Source: Nocardia altamirensis NBRC 108246 (lineage in GTDB: Bacteria; Actinomycetota; Actinomycetes; Mycobacteriales; Mycobacteriaceae). Taken from it: 52,063 nucleotides of DNA. The first letter of the stretch is position 1, and every line of letters begins with the position of its first letter. The DNA lies in assembly GCF_001612685.1 (NCBI RefSeq), contig NZ_BDAY01000089.1, positions 1-52,063 of the forward strand, read 5' to 3'. Made by a program: the position numbers and the translations under genes. Shown here one piece after another: positions 30,137-37,514 of this stretch. The notes below the pieces were generated by a model. It saw nothing but the letters and a program-made list of their open reading frames with translations. It made no database searches and was not told the DNA's origin.

Positions 30137-30282
30137 CAGAAATCGTATCAGCGAGAAATCTAGAGAAATATCGTTCAGGTTTTCGCGCTCAGGTTCTTAG
30201 GTTCATCTGCAACGGGTCGGGTGAGGTGTCCACTCCTTCACCCGGCTCGGAGCCAATCTGCGCGACATGAGGAGTCCTGACC

Positions 30283-30483
30283 ATGAAGGACGAACTGACG
30301 AGACGGGCTGAACGCCGGTCGATGCGCATTGGTCGCTCGGCTGACGGATACGTGCTGGCAAGCCCGTTTCGGGTGCTGGTCATCGGCTCGTTGGCTGACA
30401 TCGACGCATGGCTCACTGCGGCAGAAAGCCACGATCGCAACCGCAAACTCATAGTGCCGCAAGGCCGTAACGCTGACCTCTGA
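30283..30483 (+). CDS. Small hypothetical protein, 66 residues
   Basis: MKDELTRRAERRSMRIGRSA then DGYVLASPFRVLVIGSLADIDAWLTAAES: a basic N terminus and a short beta-alpha segment. ATG 30283 follows GGAG. Divergent from the Scr1 module and followed after 6 bases by a small membrane protein gene, so probably cotranscribed with it. No family recognised. Confidence 0.55.
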   Translation: MKDELTRRAERRSMRIGRSADGYVLASPFRVLVIGSLADIDAWLTAAESHDRNRKLIVPQGRNADL

Positions 30484-30489
30484 GTCGCC

Positions 30490-30690
30490 ATGGTCGTAGC
30501 CGCCTTCAGTCTCGCCGTAGTCGCGGCATTCGTGCTCGGCTTCATGCTGGGCCGCCATCGCTCCACACCCCGCCAACCGGGGCGGCACAGCTTCGAGTAC
30601 TACGCGATGGCCTCTGAGACGACGATGGAGCTGCCCGTCATCACCGACGACGCATCGCACGACGCGACGCATACGGTAGATGGCGTCTGA
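30490..30690 (+). CDS. Small single-pass membrane protein, 66 residues
   Basis: The first 20 residues, MVVAAFSLAVVAAFVLGFML, form one membrane helix followed by GRHRSTPRQPGR and an acidic C-terminal tail (MELPVITDDASHD). The topology predicted from charge is N-out, C-in. It is 6 bases after the previous gene. Function unknown. Confidence 0.55.
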   Translation: MVVAAFSLAVVAAFVLGFMLGRHRSTPRQPGRHSFEYYAMASETTMELPVITDDASHDATHTVDGV

Positions 30691-30827
30691 GATCGTCTGT
30701 GAGCGACTGCGATACGTGCGCTCGAGTGATCGTATGGTGGCGATTCGTCAGCGCCGCACGGGCACGCTCGGGGGAGAGTGTCAGTAGCTGTCGGTACGCT
30801 CGGATCAACACGAGCCGAGGAGGCAGC

Positions 30828-31121
30828 ATGGCCGTCAGGCCGGGCAGTCACGTATGGGAGCGGATCGACAACGACGGGGTGGTCGAGTTCGCTTGGGGGA
30901 CATCTACCGCAGGCATCTACGAGGACCTGAAGCGCGGAGACGAGACCCTGAGCATCATGCAGTCCGACCACGAACGAGGCACCGAGGGATGGTGGCTCGA
31001 TGAGAACGGCTTCAAGTTCCGCGTAGAGAAAGTCATCTTCGACGCTGAGCAGCCCGATCTAGCCATTCGCGTTGTCTCGCACGAACGCCCGCCATTCGGC
31101 GAGTGGCAGATAGTCGAGTAG
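30828..31121 (+). CDS. Hypothetical protein, 97 residues
   Basis: MAVRPGSHVWERIDNDGVVE followed by several short strands and ERPPFGEWQIVE. GAGGAGG is at ideal distance from ATG 30828, which decides the start against the longer frame from 30699. It looks like a compact beta-rich domain. No family recognised. It converges on the HTH gene at 31456. Confidence 0.6.
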   Translation: MAVRPGSHVWERIDNDGVVEFAWGTSTAGIYEDLKRGDETLSIMQSDHERGTEGWWLDENGFKFRVEKVIFDAEQPDLAIRVVSHERPPFGEWQIVE

Positions 31122-31174
31122 GGCATCCACCACAAAGCCCCGGCCGTAGCCAGGGCTGAGAGGTCGAGCGATCG

Positions 31175-31456
31175 TTACTCGGCGTTGGGTGTGGATTCCT
31201 CGGTTGCCTGCTTCGCGGCTTCTGCCTTGGCGACCTTCGCGGCCTCGCGGTCCTTGGCCCACTTGGTGAAACGAGTCTTCATCGGGCCGACGTCCTTCGT
31301 GGTGAACGAGTAGCGCGACCCGGCGCCCACGGCTTCGTAGTCGGTCGATGCGCGGAGGAACACGCGCAGCGTCTTCGGGTCGGTGCCCAGCGCTTCGGCG
31401 ACCTGCTTCGTGGTCAGCTTGTCGGCGGTGGTCTTCTTCGCGGCGGGGGTGGTCAT
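31175..31456 (-). CDS. Small HTH DNA-binding protein near attR
   Basis: A 93-residue protein: Lys-rich start (MTTPAAKKTTADKLTTKQVA), an HTH-like TTKQVAEALGTDPKTLRVFLRAST near residues 15-38, then YSFTTKDVGPMKTRFTKW and a Lys/Ala/Glu-rich tail. Similar short HTH proteins are common in actinobacterial phages. ATG 31456 has AAGGAG upstream. Its place near attR and its size suit a recombination directionality factor or a nucleoid-associated protein; neither is proved. A 34-base inverted repeat lies about 105 bases upstream. Confidence 0.65.
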   Translation of the reverse strand: MTTPAAKKTTADKLTTKQVAEALGTDPKTLRVFLRASTDYEAVGAGSRYSFTTKDVGPMKTRFTKWAKDREAAKVAKAEAAKQATEESTPNAE

Positions 31457-31560
31457 CGTGGGCTCCTTCGTCGGTGTCGCCTTGGTGGCGTGCGACAGCA
31501 ACGTAAGAGAGGTCAGGCGCTGGTCCGAACAGATGACGGTGGACTCCGTGGGAAGTTGTG

Positions 31561-31594
31561 ACCTTCGCGCCTGTCGTCATGAGCAGGCGAAGGT
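31561..31594. promoter_or_regulatory. Inverted repeat upstream of the attR-proximal HTH gene
   Basis: ACCTTCGCGCCTG (31561-31573) and CAGGCGAAGGT (31584-31594) pair over 11 bases with one bulged G. It could be an operator, an RNA hairpin in the leader, or a factor-binding site near attR. The remainder of 31457-31745 contains no gene I can support. Confidence 0.45.
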
Positions 31595-31745
31595 GTGTGT
31601 CGTGTGCGTGCACTGTGTCGTCTGCGATGCGTGCCGACGTCACGGTGCGAACGTTGACGCCAGGGTGCGAAAAGGTGCGCTCACCTGCGCAGGAGCGATA
31701 CAGCATCGCGTACCGCGTTGACACGAACGGGCGCTACTTGGATTT

Positions 31746-31790
31746 CTCGTAATGAAAAGGTCGCGAGTTCGATTCTCGCAGGCGGCTCCA
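31746..31790 (+). repeat. attR: displaced tRNA-Thr 3' half
   Basis: Matches 17845-17889 at 41 of 45 bases. Its T-stem is GCGAG/CTCGC instead of GGGGG/CCCCC, and both pair perfectly. It lacks the tRNA 5' half and so is not a gene. It probably represents the original chromosomal 3' half of tRNA-Thr(CGT). Confidence 0.92.
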
Positions 31791-32230
31791 CAAAAACCCC
31801 TGACGTGTTGTTCACGCCGGGGGCTTGTTGGTTTCGGCCGCCCATTTGCTCGGTGGCCAGGTGTGTCATCCCGTCCTATGGCTCACGAGGGGTCAACACC
31901 GCTGCGCTTTGGACTTCGGGTCCAACTAAGCTCCGACGAATTCTTCCCAGCCCTTCGGCGGCTGTCGCCGTCGCGCCGCGGGGGTGGTGTGGACGTGATC
32001 GCGGAACATCTTGCGCTGCTGGGTCATCCGATGGTCGACTGTGGCGGCGGATAGGCCGGAACTGACGCGATCAACGGCGTCGACGGCATAGGGTCATCGG
32101 GTCGGTGGGCGGTTTGGGACGCGTCTGTCGGCGGTAGATGGGCGGTGCCAGCTGGCACCGCCGTTGCTTTGGTTGTCACAGCTCGGTATCCGCAAACGAT
32201 GGTCTGTTGAACCTTTCGGGAGGATTTCGA
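31791..32230. other. Intergenic region right of attR
   Basis: Immediately after attR, ACCCC and CGGGGG with inner CGTG/CACG form a hairpin (about 31795-31825) that may be the original tRNA terminator. A perfect 22-base palindrome lies at 32141-32162 (half-site GGCGGTGCCAG). No gene is supported; frames seen here cross the att site. Confidence 0.5.
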
Positions 32231-32599
32231 ATGAGAAAAACGATGGTCGCCGCTGCACGCGTCGGCGCCGCTGTTGTGTCGGTGCTCGGCTTTGCCGCGG
32301 TGGTCGGCGCGGGCACTGCGCACGCCGCGCCGGAGGATTGTGTCGTCACGCGGGACCTGGTCAGCGCGACGGCGACCTGCCATGACGCCGATGCGCCTGC
32401 GGGCAGGGAATATGCCCTGGTTGTCGAGTGCTTCGGACTGGCGGGCGTGCCGAATGCCTTTCCGCTCATGGCTATTGGCCCTTATCGGGGCGGGTGGAGC
32501 GGTTCGTTCAGTCCGACCGGTCAAGGAACGGCATCGTGTCTGGGGCCGACCAGCATCGGCACCGCGACCAATGCCTACGTGAGGATTTACCGCGACTGA
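32231..32599 (+). CDS. Small secreted protein
   Basis: A 122-residue protein with a clear Sec signal peptide: MRKTMVAAAR, a hydrophobic core VGAAVVSVLGFAAVVG, and AHA cleavage after about residue 32. The mature part of about 90 residues begins APEDCVVTRDLVSATATC and has four Cys, probably two disulfides, with a small beta-rich fold. It resembles other small exported proteins of Nocardia. GGGAGG lies 8 bases before the ATG. Function unknown. Confidence 0.8.
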   Translation: MRKTMVAAARVGAAVVSVLGFAAVVGAGTAHAAPEDCVVTRDLVSATATCHDADAPAGREYALVVECFGLAGVPNAFPLMAIGPYRGGWSGSFSPTGQGTASCLGPTSIGTATNAYVRIYRD

Positions 32600-32612
32600 T
32601 CGAATCGCGGTT

Positions 32613-32649
32613 CCGTTCAGCGCGACGTGCTGCACGTCGCGCTGAACGG
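32613..32649 (+). terminator. Strong hairpin terminator after the secreted protein gene
   Basis: CCGTTCAGCGCGACGTG and CACGTCGCGCTGAACGG pair perfectly over 17 bases with a 3-base loop. It lies between convergent genes and can act in both directions. Confidence 0.8.
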
Positions 32650-32739
32650 ACCGAGTCGCCGCGGCATCGCGGGCCGAGGGGCGCGGCTCAGTTCTGTTGC
32701 CGGGCCGCGGCATCGAGATCGTTGGCGCCGATGACGCGT

Positions 32740-33702
32740 TCAGGAACGAGTCAACGCACCGGACACCAGGTCGGGTGAAAGGACGAAGTCGGGATCGATC
32801 TGCGCGACCATCTCCGCACCAGCCCATGCGTTGGCGTTGCGCAGGTGGAATTCGACGGCTTGCCGCTGGTAGGCGACCCAGTCGCGGGTTTCGGCGTCGA
32901 GTGCCGACTTGATCTGCGCCAGCGCTTCCCGGTTCTCGGTTTCGAGGTCGGTGATCGGCCGGATGTCGCCGCGTTCGGCCGCGCGCACGTGCCCGGAGCG
33001 GCCGATCCAGCACAGCAGGTTTTCGCCGACGTGTTCGCGCAGGAAGGCCAGGTCGTCCGCGTCGCAGATCTTGTTGCCGACGACGACGATGCGGATGCCG
33101 AAGTCCTTGGCGTAGTTGAGATATTGGCGATAGACGCCGACGCTGCGCAGGGTCGGTTCGCAGACCAGGGCGGTCAGGTCGAAGCGGGTGAACAGTCCGG
33201 AAGCGAACGAGTCGGCTCCGGCTGTCATGTCGACCACCACGTACTCGCCTGCACCGTCGACCATGTGGTTGAGCAACAGTTCGGCCGCGCCGACTTTGGA
33301 GTGGTAGCAGGCCACCCCGAGATCCTCGTCGGTGAACGGTCCGGTCACCATCAGGCGGGCGCCGCCGACGTTGCGCACACAGGCGGAGTAGATGGGGTTG
33401 TCTTCGGTGACCCGCAGCAGCCGCGAGCCCGATCCCGGCGGGGTGGTCTTGATCATCGCCTCGGCCGACGGGATCCGTGGGTTGTCCCCGCGCAGGAATT
33501 CCTTGATCAGCGGCAGGTGCGCGCCCAGGGTGGGCAGCGTCAGCGACTCCTCTTCACCGGCCCCCAATGCCGCGGCCAGATGCTGATTGATGTCGGCATC
33601 GATCGCCAGGGTTGGCGCCCCGCGCTCGACCAGATGCCGGATGAACAGCGAGGACAGCGTCGTCTTGCCACTGCCGCCCTTGCCGACGAAGGCGATCTTC
33701 AC
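32740..33702 (-). CDS. CooC/MinD-like P-loop ATPase
   Basis: A 320-residue ATPase of the CooC/ParA family. Deviant Walker A is VGKGGSGKTT at residues 6-15. DADINQHLAAALG matches the CooC pattern DADPNxNLxxxLG, where the protein should bind nucleotide-dependently. VVVDMTAGADSFASGLFTRFD and VVGNKICDADDLAFL follow. CooC proteins insert nickel into CO dehydrogenase, but similar ATPases of unknown role are common in actinobacteria. No CODH genes are seen here, so nickel insertion should not be assumed. GTG 33702 is favoured over GTG 33711 because AGAGG then has proper spacing. Confidence 0.82.
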   Translation of the reverse strand: MKIAFVGKGGSGKTTLSSLFIRHLVERGAPTLAIDADINQHLAAALGAGEEESLTLPTLGAHLPLIKEFLRGDNPRIPSAEAMIKTTPPGSGSRLLRVTEDNPIYSACVRNVGGARLMVTGPFTDEDLGVACYHSKVGAAELLLNHMVDGAGEYVVVDMTAGADSFASGLFTRFDLTALVCEPTLRSVGVYRQYLNYAKDFGIRIVVVGNKICDADDLAFLREHVGENLLCWIGRSGHVRAAERGDIRPITDLETENREALAQIKSALDAETRDWVAYQRQAVEFHLRNANAWAGAEMVAQIDPDFVLSPDLVSGALTRS

Positions 33703-33994
33703 AGCACACACCTCTCACATCGGTAACGATATTCATGTTCGTGATAGCGACAACAACCTACTCGACGCCTTGCCCCGATCGAGCCCATGTGGTCCTGTGG
33801 TCTGCGGGTTCCCTTCTACCGCAACATATTCCAGGCGACACGCGCACGAGGCGGCCCCGGCACGTGAAGCGAGTGTCATCGCTACGTGCCTGAGGCCCGT
33901 GCCAATTCGAATCCTGTGGTCCGATCCCGAGTGCGGGGTTGAAGACGCAGGTCAGCGTGCAGGCGGACAAATTTTCAAAAAAGTTCTCGGCCCG

Positions 33995-34022
33995 TGTCGA
34001 TCTATCGTGCCCCCCGTTCGAC
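33995..34022 (+). promoter_or_regulatory. ECF42-type promoter ahead of the DGPF gene
   Basis: TGTCGA (33995-34000), an 18-base spacer, and CGAC (34019-34022) match the motif recalled for ECF42 sigma factors (TGTCGA at -35, CGA/TC at -10). The start would be near 34030, 45 bases before the DGPF gene. A short hairpin, GGGTCC-AAAC-GGACCC type, follows at about 34036-34052. The rest of 33703-33994 holds no gene. Confidence 0.65.
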
Positions 34023-34075
34023 CTAGGGATGAAAGGGTCCAAACGGGACCCCGGCTGAACCTAGGAGAGGGAATC

Positions 34076-34495
34076 ATGAAGTACATGCTGGTGATGCGTG
34101 CGACCGACGAGGGCTACGCGAGCATGGGCGAGGTCGACTTCGACAAGATGTTGGAGACGATCGGGCGGTTCAACGACGAGATGATCCGGGCGGGCGTGCT
34201 GCTCGCTGCGGAAGGGCTCGAGGATCCCGCCGACGGTGTGGTGGTGGACTTTTCGTCCGAGCCGCCGATCGTCACCGACGGGCCGTACGGGGAGACCAAG
34301 GAGTTGTTCGGCGGGTTCTACATCTTGAATGTGGCGTCCAAGGAGGAGGCGATCGAGTGGGCCAAGCGCGCGCCGCTGGCCGGTCCCGGCTTCAAGACCG
34401 AGATCAGGCGGGTCTCGACGATCGACGAATTCCCGCAGGACAACGAGTGGATCCAGAAAGAGCGGGCGTGGCGCGAAGCCACCGGCCAGCTCTGA
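34076..34495 (+). CDS. YCII/DGPF-domain protein, partner of ECF42 sigma factor
   Basis: A 139-residue dimeric ferredoxin-like-fold protein. MKYMLVMRATDEGYASMGEV at the start and VTDGPYGETKELFGGFYIL near residues 62-80 contain the DGPF-type signature (here DGPYGE), with the family's C-terminal WAKRAPLAGPGFKTEIRRV. Genes for such proteins are the regular neighbours and targets of ECF42 sigma factors. GGAGAGGG lies 6 bases before ATG 34076. The biochemical function is not known. The sigma factor gene follows after 15 bases in the same operon. Confidence 0.92.
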   Translation: MKYMLVMRATDEGYASMGEVDFDKMLETIGRFNDEMIRAGVLLAAEGLEDPADGVVVDFSSEPPIVTDGPYGETKELFGGFYILNVASKEEAIEWAKRAPLAGPGFKTEIRRVSTIDEFPQDNEWIQKERAWREATGQL

Positions 34496-34510
34496 GCGGG
34501 ACAGCGGGCG

Positions 34511-35800
34511 ATGGCCGAACACTCCGGTCGTGAGGCCGTCGCCGCGGTCTGGCGGATCGAATCCGCGCGCATCGTCGGTGCGCTGGCCCGCTACACCGGC
34601 GACTTCGCGCTTGCCGAGGACCTCGCACAGGAGGCGCTGGCCGAGGCGCTGGTGACCTGGCCGCGCGACGGCGTGCCGCGCAATCCGGCGGGCTGGCTGC
34701 TCACCGTCGGCAAGCGCCGGGCCATCGACGGGTTCCGGCGTCGCTCCGCGCTCGACGATCGGTACGCGGCGCTCGCCCACCATCTGGGCGAGGGCGGCAC
34801 CGTTGCGGGCGGCGATCCGGCCGATCCCGCGGCGGCCGACGAGGTGCTGTGGGATCCGGACCAGATCGACGACGACGTGCTCGCGCTGATGTTCATCTCC
34901 TGTCACCCGACGCTGTCGAGGGATGCGCGGATTGCGCTCACGCTGCGCGTCATCGGCGGTCTGACCAGCGACGAGATCGCCAAGGCGTGCCTGGTGCCGA
35001 CGGCGACGGTGCAGGCTCGGATCACCAGGGCGAAGAAAACCCTTGCCGCGGCGCGGGTTCGGTTCGAGGTGCCGTCGGCGCAGGAGCGGGGCGCGCGGCT
35101 CGGCTCGGTGCTGAACGTGGTGTATCTGATCTTCACCGAGGGCTCGTCGGCGAGTTCGGGCAGCGACCTGATCCGGTTCGAATTGGCAGGCGAGGCACAG
35201 CGATTGGCGCGGGTGCTGGCCAGGCTGGTGCCGACCGAGCCGGAGGTGTACGGGCTGCTGGCACTGCTGGAACTTACAGCGGCACGGTTTCCCGCACGCA
35301 CCGGACCTGACGGACAGCCGGTGCTGCTCGAGCAGCAGGACCGCAGGCGGTGGGACCGGGCCGCGATCCGCCGTGGGCGCGCGGCGTTGCAGCGCGCGAC
35401 AGAGGTCGGTCGTGGTCTCGGCGCTTACGGTCTGCAGGCCGCGATCGCCGAATGTCATGCTGTCGCACCGTCGGTCGAGGAGACGGCATGGGACCGCATC
35501 GTCGTGCTGTACGAGGCGCTCGGCAGGCTCGCGCCGTCGCCGGTGGTCGATCTGAATCGTGCGGTCGCGGTGTCCATGGCGCAAGGGCCAGCGGCCGCGT
35601 TGCCGATCGTGGACGAGTTGATGGCCGCCGAAACACTCTCGGGGACACATCTTTTGCCGAGTGTCCGCGGCGAACTGATGATCCGGTTGGGCCGGACCGC
35701 GGAGGCGCGGATCGAGCTGGAACGCGCAATTGCCTTGTGCGGCAACGACCGTGAACGAACCGTGCTGTTAGGGAAGCTCGCTGCGCTGAAGGACGGCTAA
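34511..35800 (+). CDS. ECF42-type RNA polymerase sigma factor with TPR-like C terminus
   Basis: A 429-residue sigma factor. Sigma-2: FALAEDLAQEALAEALVTWPRDGVPRNPAGWLLTVGKRRAIDGFRR (residues about 37-80). Sigma-4: LSRDARIALTLRVIGGLTSDEIAKACLVPTATVQARITRAKKTL (about 135-180). The DUF6596 region FEVPSAQERGARLGSVLNVVYLIFTEGS follows, and the long helical C terminus resembles tetratricopeptide repeats. ECF42 proteins have this extension and no anti-sigma factor; the extension is needed for activity. The neighbouring DGPF gene and the matching promoter upstream suggest autoregulation. Confidence 0.93.
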   Translation: MAEHSGREAVAAVWRIESARIVGALARYTGDFALAEDLAQEALAEALVTWPRDGVPRNPAGWLLTVGKRRAIDGFRRRSALDDRYAALAHHLGEGGTVAGGDPADPAAADEVLWDPDQIDDDVLALMFISCHPTLSRDARIALTLRVIGGLTSDEIAKACLVPTATVQARITRAKKTLAAARVRFEVPSAQERGARLGSVLNVVYLIFTEGSSASSGSDLIRFELAGEAQRLARVLARLVPTEPEVYGLLALLELTAARFPARTGPDGQPVLLEQQDRRRWDRAAIRRGRAALQRATEVGRGLGAYGLQAAIAECHAVAPSVEETAWDRIVVLYEALGRLAPSPVVDLNRAVAVSMAQGPAAALPIVDELMAAETLSGTHLLPSVRGELMIRLGRTAEARIELERAIALCGNDRERTVLLGKLAALKDG

Positions 35801-35887
35801 AAGCGTTGTGGCGGAGCCGAATCCAGCGCTGCGGGGTGTTGCTCCTGGGCCGGGCGCCGTTGATCGGCCCAGGAGAACAGTTGTGGG

Positions 35888-36940
35888 TCAGCCGGCGGCG
35901 GCGGTGCGGCGGCCCGCCTGCGCGGCGACGAGTTCGAGCTCGGCGTTGAAGCGGTCGGCGGCCTCGATGTTGCCGAGGTGGCCGGTGGGCCAGCTGTGGT
36001 ACGCGGCGAGGTGGCCGGTGCGGGCCAGGACGTCGGCGATCCGGCGGGACATCCGCTCGGGCAGCAGATGGTCGTGGCTGCCCGCGATGACGGTGGTCGG
36101 CACGGTGAGATGCTGGGCGCCGTCGCTCAGGTCGATGTCGGCGAGGGCGGCGGCATGCCTGCCCCTGGTGAGCGGGCGACACGAGCGGACGATGCCGAGG
36201 GCGAAGTTCACCTCGTCGGCGGTCGCCTTCTTGCACATCACCCTGGCCTTGAACAGCGCGCCGACCGGCCAGCCGCCGGGCAGCGGGACCGGGGTGGTGA
36301 GCACGGTCTCGGAAATGAACGTCGGCAGCCGTACCGGGGTGCCGAGCAGCGTGACCGGCTTGTTCTGCACGGTCAGCGGCTTGTTGAGCAGCGGGAGCAG
36401 ATCGGTGTCGTACCGGATGTTGCCCGAGGTGGTGTTCAGCAGGATGGCGGCGGCGGCCCGGCGCCGGACCTGGTCGGGGTAGTGGGCGGCCCACGCCTGA
36501 ATCGTCATTCCGCCCATGCTGTGCCCGGCGAGCACGGCCCGCTGGCCGGGGCGCAAGGTCGCGTCGAGCACGGCGGACAGGTCGTCGGCGAGGGTTTCCC
36601 GGCTCGGCATGCGGGAGCCGAGCTGGCTCGCGCCGTGGCCGCGCTGGTCGTAGCAGACCACCCGGTAGCGATCCGCGAAGGCGTTGATCTGCGGGTTCCA
36701 GTACTCGATGCTGCAGCTCCAGCCGTGGATCAGCACGATAACGTCGCCGTCGGCGGGCCCGTAGGCGTGCACCCGGAGTCGGGCGCCATCGATGGTGGTG
36801 ACCGGGATGACCTCGTGCGGGGCGGTGGGGGCGTTCAACGACGCGGTCCGGAAGGTACGCGAACGTAGTCCGGCACGATATGCGGCGGTCAGCGCGCCAT
36901 TTCGCGCGTCCGCCAGCGTCTTCATCGACTTCACCAGCAT
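35888..36940 (-). CDS. Alpha/beta hydrolase
   Basis: A 350-residue alpha/beta hydrolase-fold enzyme. The oxyanion region is VIVLIHGWSCSIEYW, the strand YRVVCYDQRGHGAS, and the nucleophile elbow VLAGHSMGGMTIQAW with Ser near residue 140. The late catalytic acid and His are in VPTTVIAGSHDHLLPERMS and WPTGHLGNIE. It most resembles actinobacterial lipase/esterase proteins of unknown substrate. ATG 36940 has AAGGAG 7 bases upstream; the frame is open 13 codons further. An inverted repeat just upstream (36976-36992) may be a regulator site. Confidence 0.88.
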   Translation of the reverse strand: MLVKSMKTLADARNGALTAAYRAGLRSRTFRTASLNAPTAPHEVIPVTTIDGARLRVHAYGPADGDVIVLIHGWSCSIEYWNPQINAFADRYRVVCYDQRGHGASQLGSRMPSRETLADDLSAVLDATLRPGQRAVLAGHSMGGMTIQAWAAHYPDQVRRRAAAAILLNTTSGNIRYDTDLLPLLNKPLTVQNKPVTLLGTPVRLPTFISETVLTTPVPLPGGWPVGALFKARVMCKKATADEVNFALGIVRSCRPLTRGRHAAALADIDLSDGAQHLTVPTTVIAGSHDHLLPERMSRRIADVLARTGHLAAYHSWPTGHLGNIEAADRFNAELELVAAQAGRRTAAAG

Positions 36941-36975
36941 CGGGCACTCCTTTGTGTCTGCCGCCACAGTACAGT

Positions 36976-36992
36976 GCAAGCAAAGTGCTTGC
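36976..36992. promoter_or_regulatory. Inverted repeat in the hydrolase promoter region
   Basis: GCAAGC-AAAGT-GCTTGC is a perfect 6-base inverted repeat, followed by GCTAGTGCTAGC. The spacing and place 36 bases before the start codon suit a TetR- or MarR-type operator. No regulator gene is adjacent. The stretch 37005-37132 has no gene. Confidence 0.4.
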
Positions 36993-37132
36993 TAGTGCTA
37001 GCGCACGGTGGCGAAACTTCTGGCTCGTCAGGGGGAATACCCGGAATCGAGCTCAATGACACTGTCTCTCTTCACAAAAACGCCGCCGGTGTGGCGGTTC
37101 TTCCGGGTCATCGCGACACGCCCATGCGATTG

Positions 37133-37450
37133 TTAGCCCGCGGCACGGCGATTCGATAACGGTTCGCCTGGCGGATCGGACAGCGCCGCGATTTCCTCGG
37201 GGATCACCAGGCACACCTGATCGTCCGGATGAAAGTCGCTCGGCACATCGCTGCGATTGGGTGCATGGACGAAAACGACCACCGATGAGCCGTCGCCAGG
37301 ATCGATCTCGACCGCGACCATGTGCTCGCGATTGTCGTCGGCGAGGTCGCCTTCCCTCGGTGTGCGCCAGTGCCCCACATGCCCGAATTCGAGCTTGCGA
37401 GTCGCGCTGACCCCGAATCCGTCGAGCCGGGTAGAACCAGCGGCATCCAC
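37133..37450 (-). CDS. Hypothetical protein, 105 residues, possible TOBE-like fragment
   Basis: Frame from GTG 37450: VDAAGSTRLDGFGVSATRKLEFGHVGHWRTPREGD at the N terminus, then HMVAVEIDPGDGSSVVVFVH and DFHPDDQVCLVIPEEIAAL. The end resembles the TOBE domain tail of ABC transporter ATPases (strand, DD, strand, PE pattern), but the ATPase part is absent, so it could be a remnant. Codon use looks actinobacterial, but no strong ribosome binding site is visible. No firm function. Confidence 0.4.
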   Translation of the reverse strand: MDAAGSTRLDGFGVSATRKLEFGHVGHWRTPREGDLADDNREHMVAVEIDPGDGSSVVVFVHAPNRSDVPSDFHPDDQVCLVIPEEIAALSDPPGEPLSNRRAAG

Positions 37451-37514
37451 CCTGGAAATTGTACTCTACCTGCGAAAAGAGGAAACCCCATCGATCTTGT
37501 CCGACCCAGGTGCG

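Larger units (their letters stand above)
17845..31790. mobile_element. Integrated element in tRNA-Thr(CGT), about 13.9 kb
   Basis: Bounded by 45-bp direct repeats of the tRNA 3' half (17845-17889 and 31746-31790), with a tyrosine integrase gene near attL pointing towards the tRNA. It carries a repressor with a divergent promoter, a primase-helicase gene followed by a candidate origin, several HTH proteins, and many small unknown genes with a shared GAAAGG-type ribosome binding site. Base composition and codon use differ from the flanks, most obviously near 25.2-26.4 kb. I found no relaxase, no FtsK/TraB translocase and no virion genes. It is best described as a cryptic integrative plasmid or phage satellite. 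Confidence 0.92.

Noticed and set aside
31681..31869. Minus-strand ORF with PPARIELATFSLREI over attR
   Set aside because: Also a tRNA-antisense artefact, caused by the displaced tRNA 3' half.
32740..33702. Nickel-insertion role (CooC) for the P-loop ATPase
   Set aside because: The fold matches, but no CO dehydrogenase or nickel genes are seen nearby, so the specific role is not claimed.
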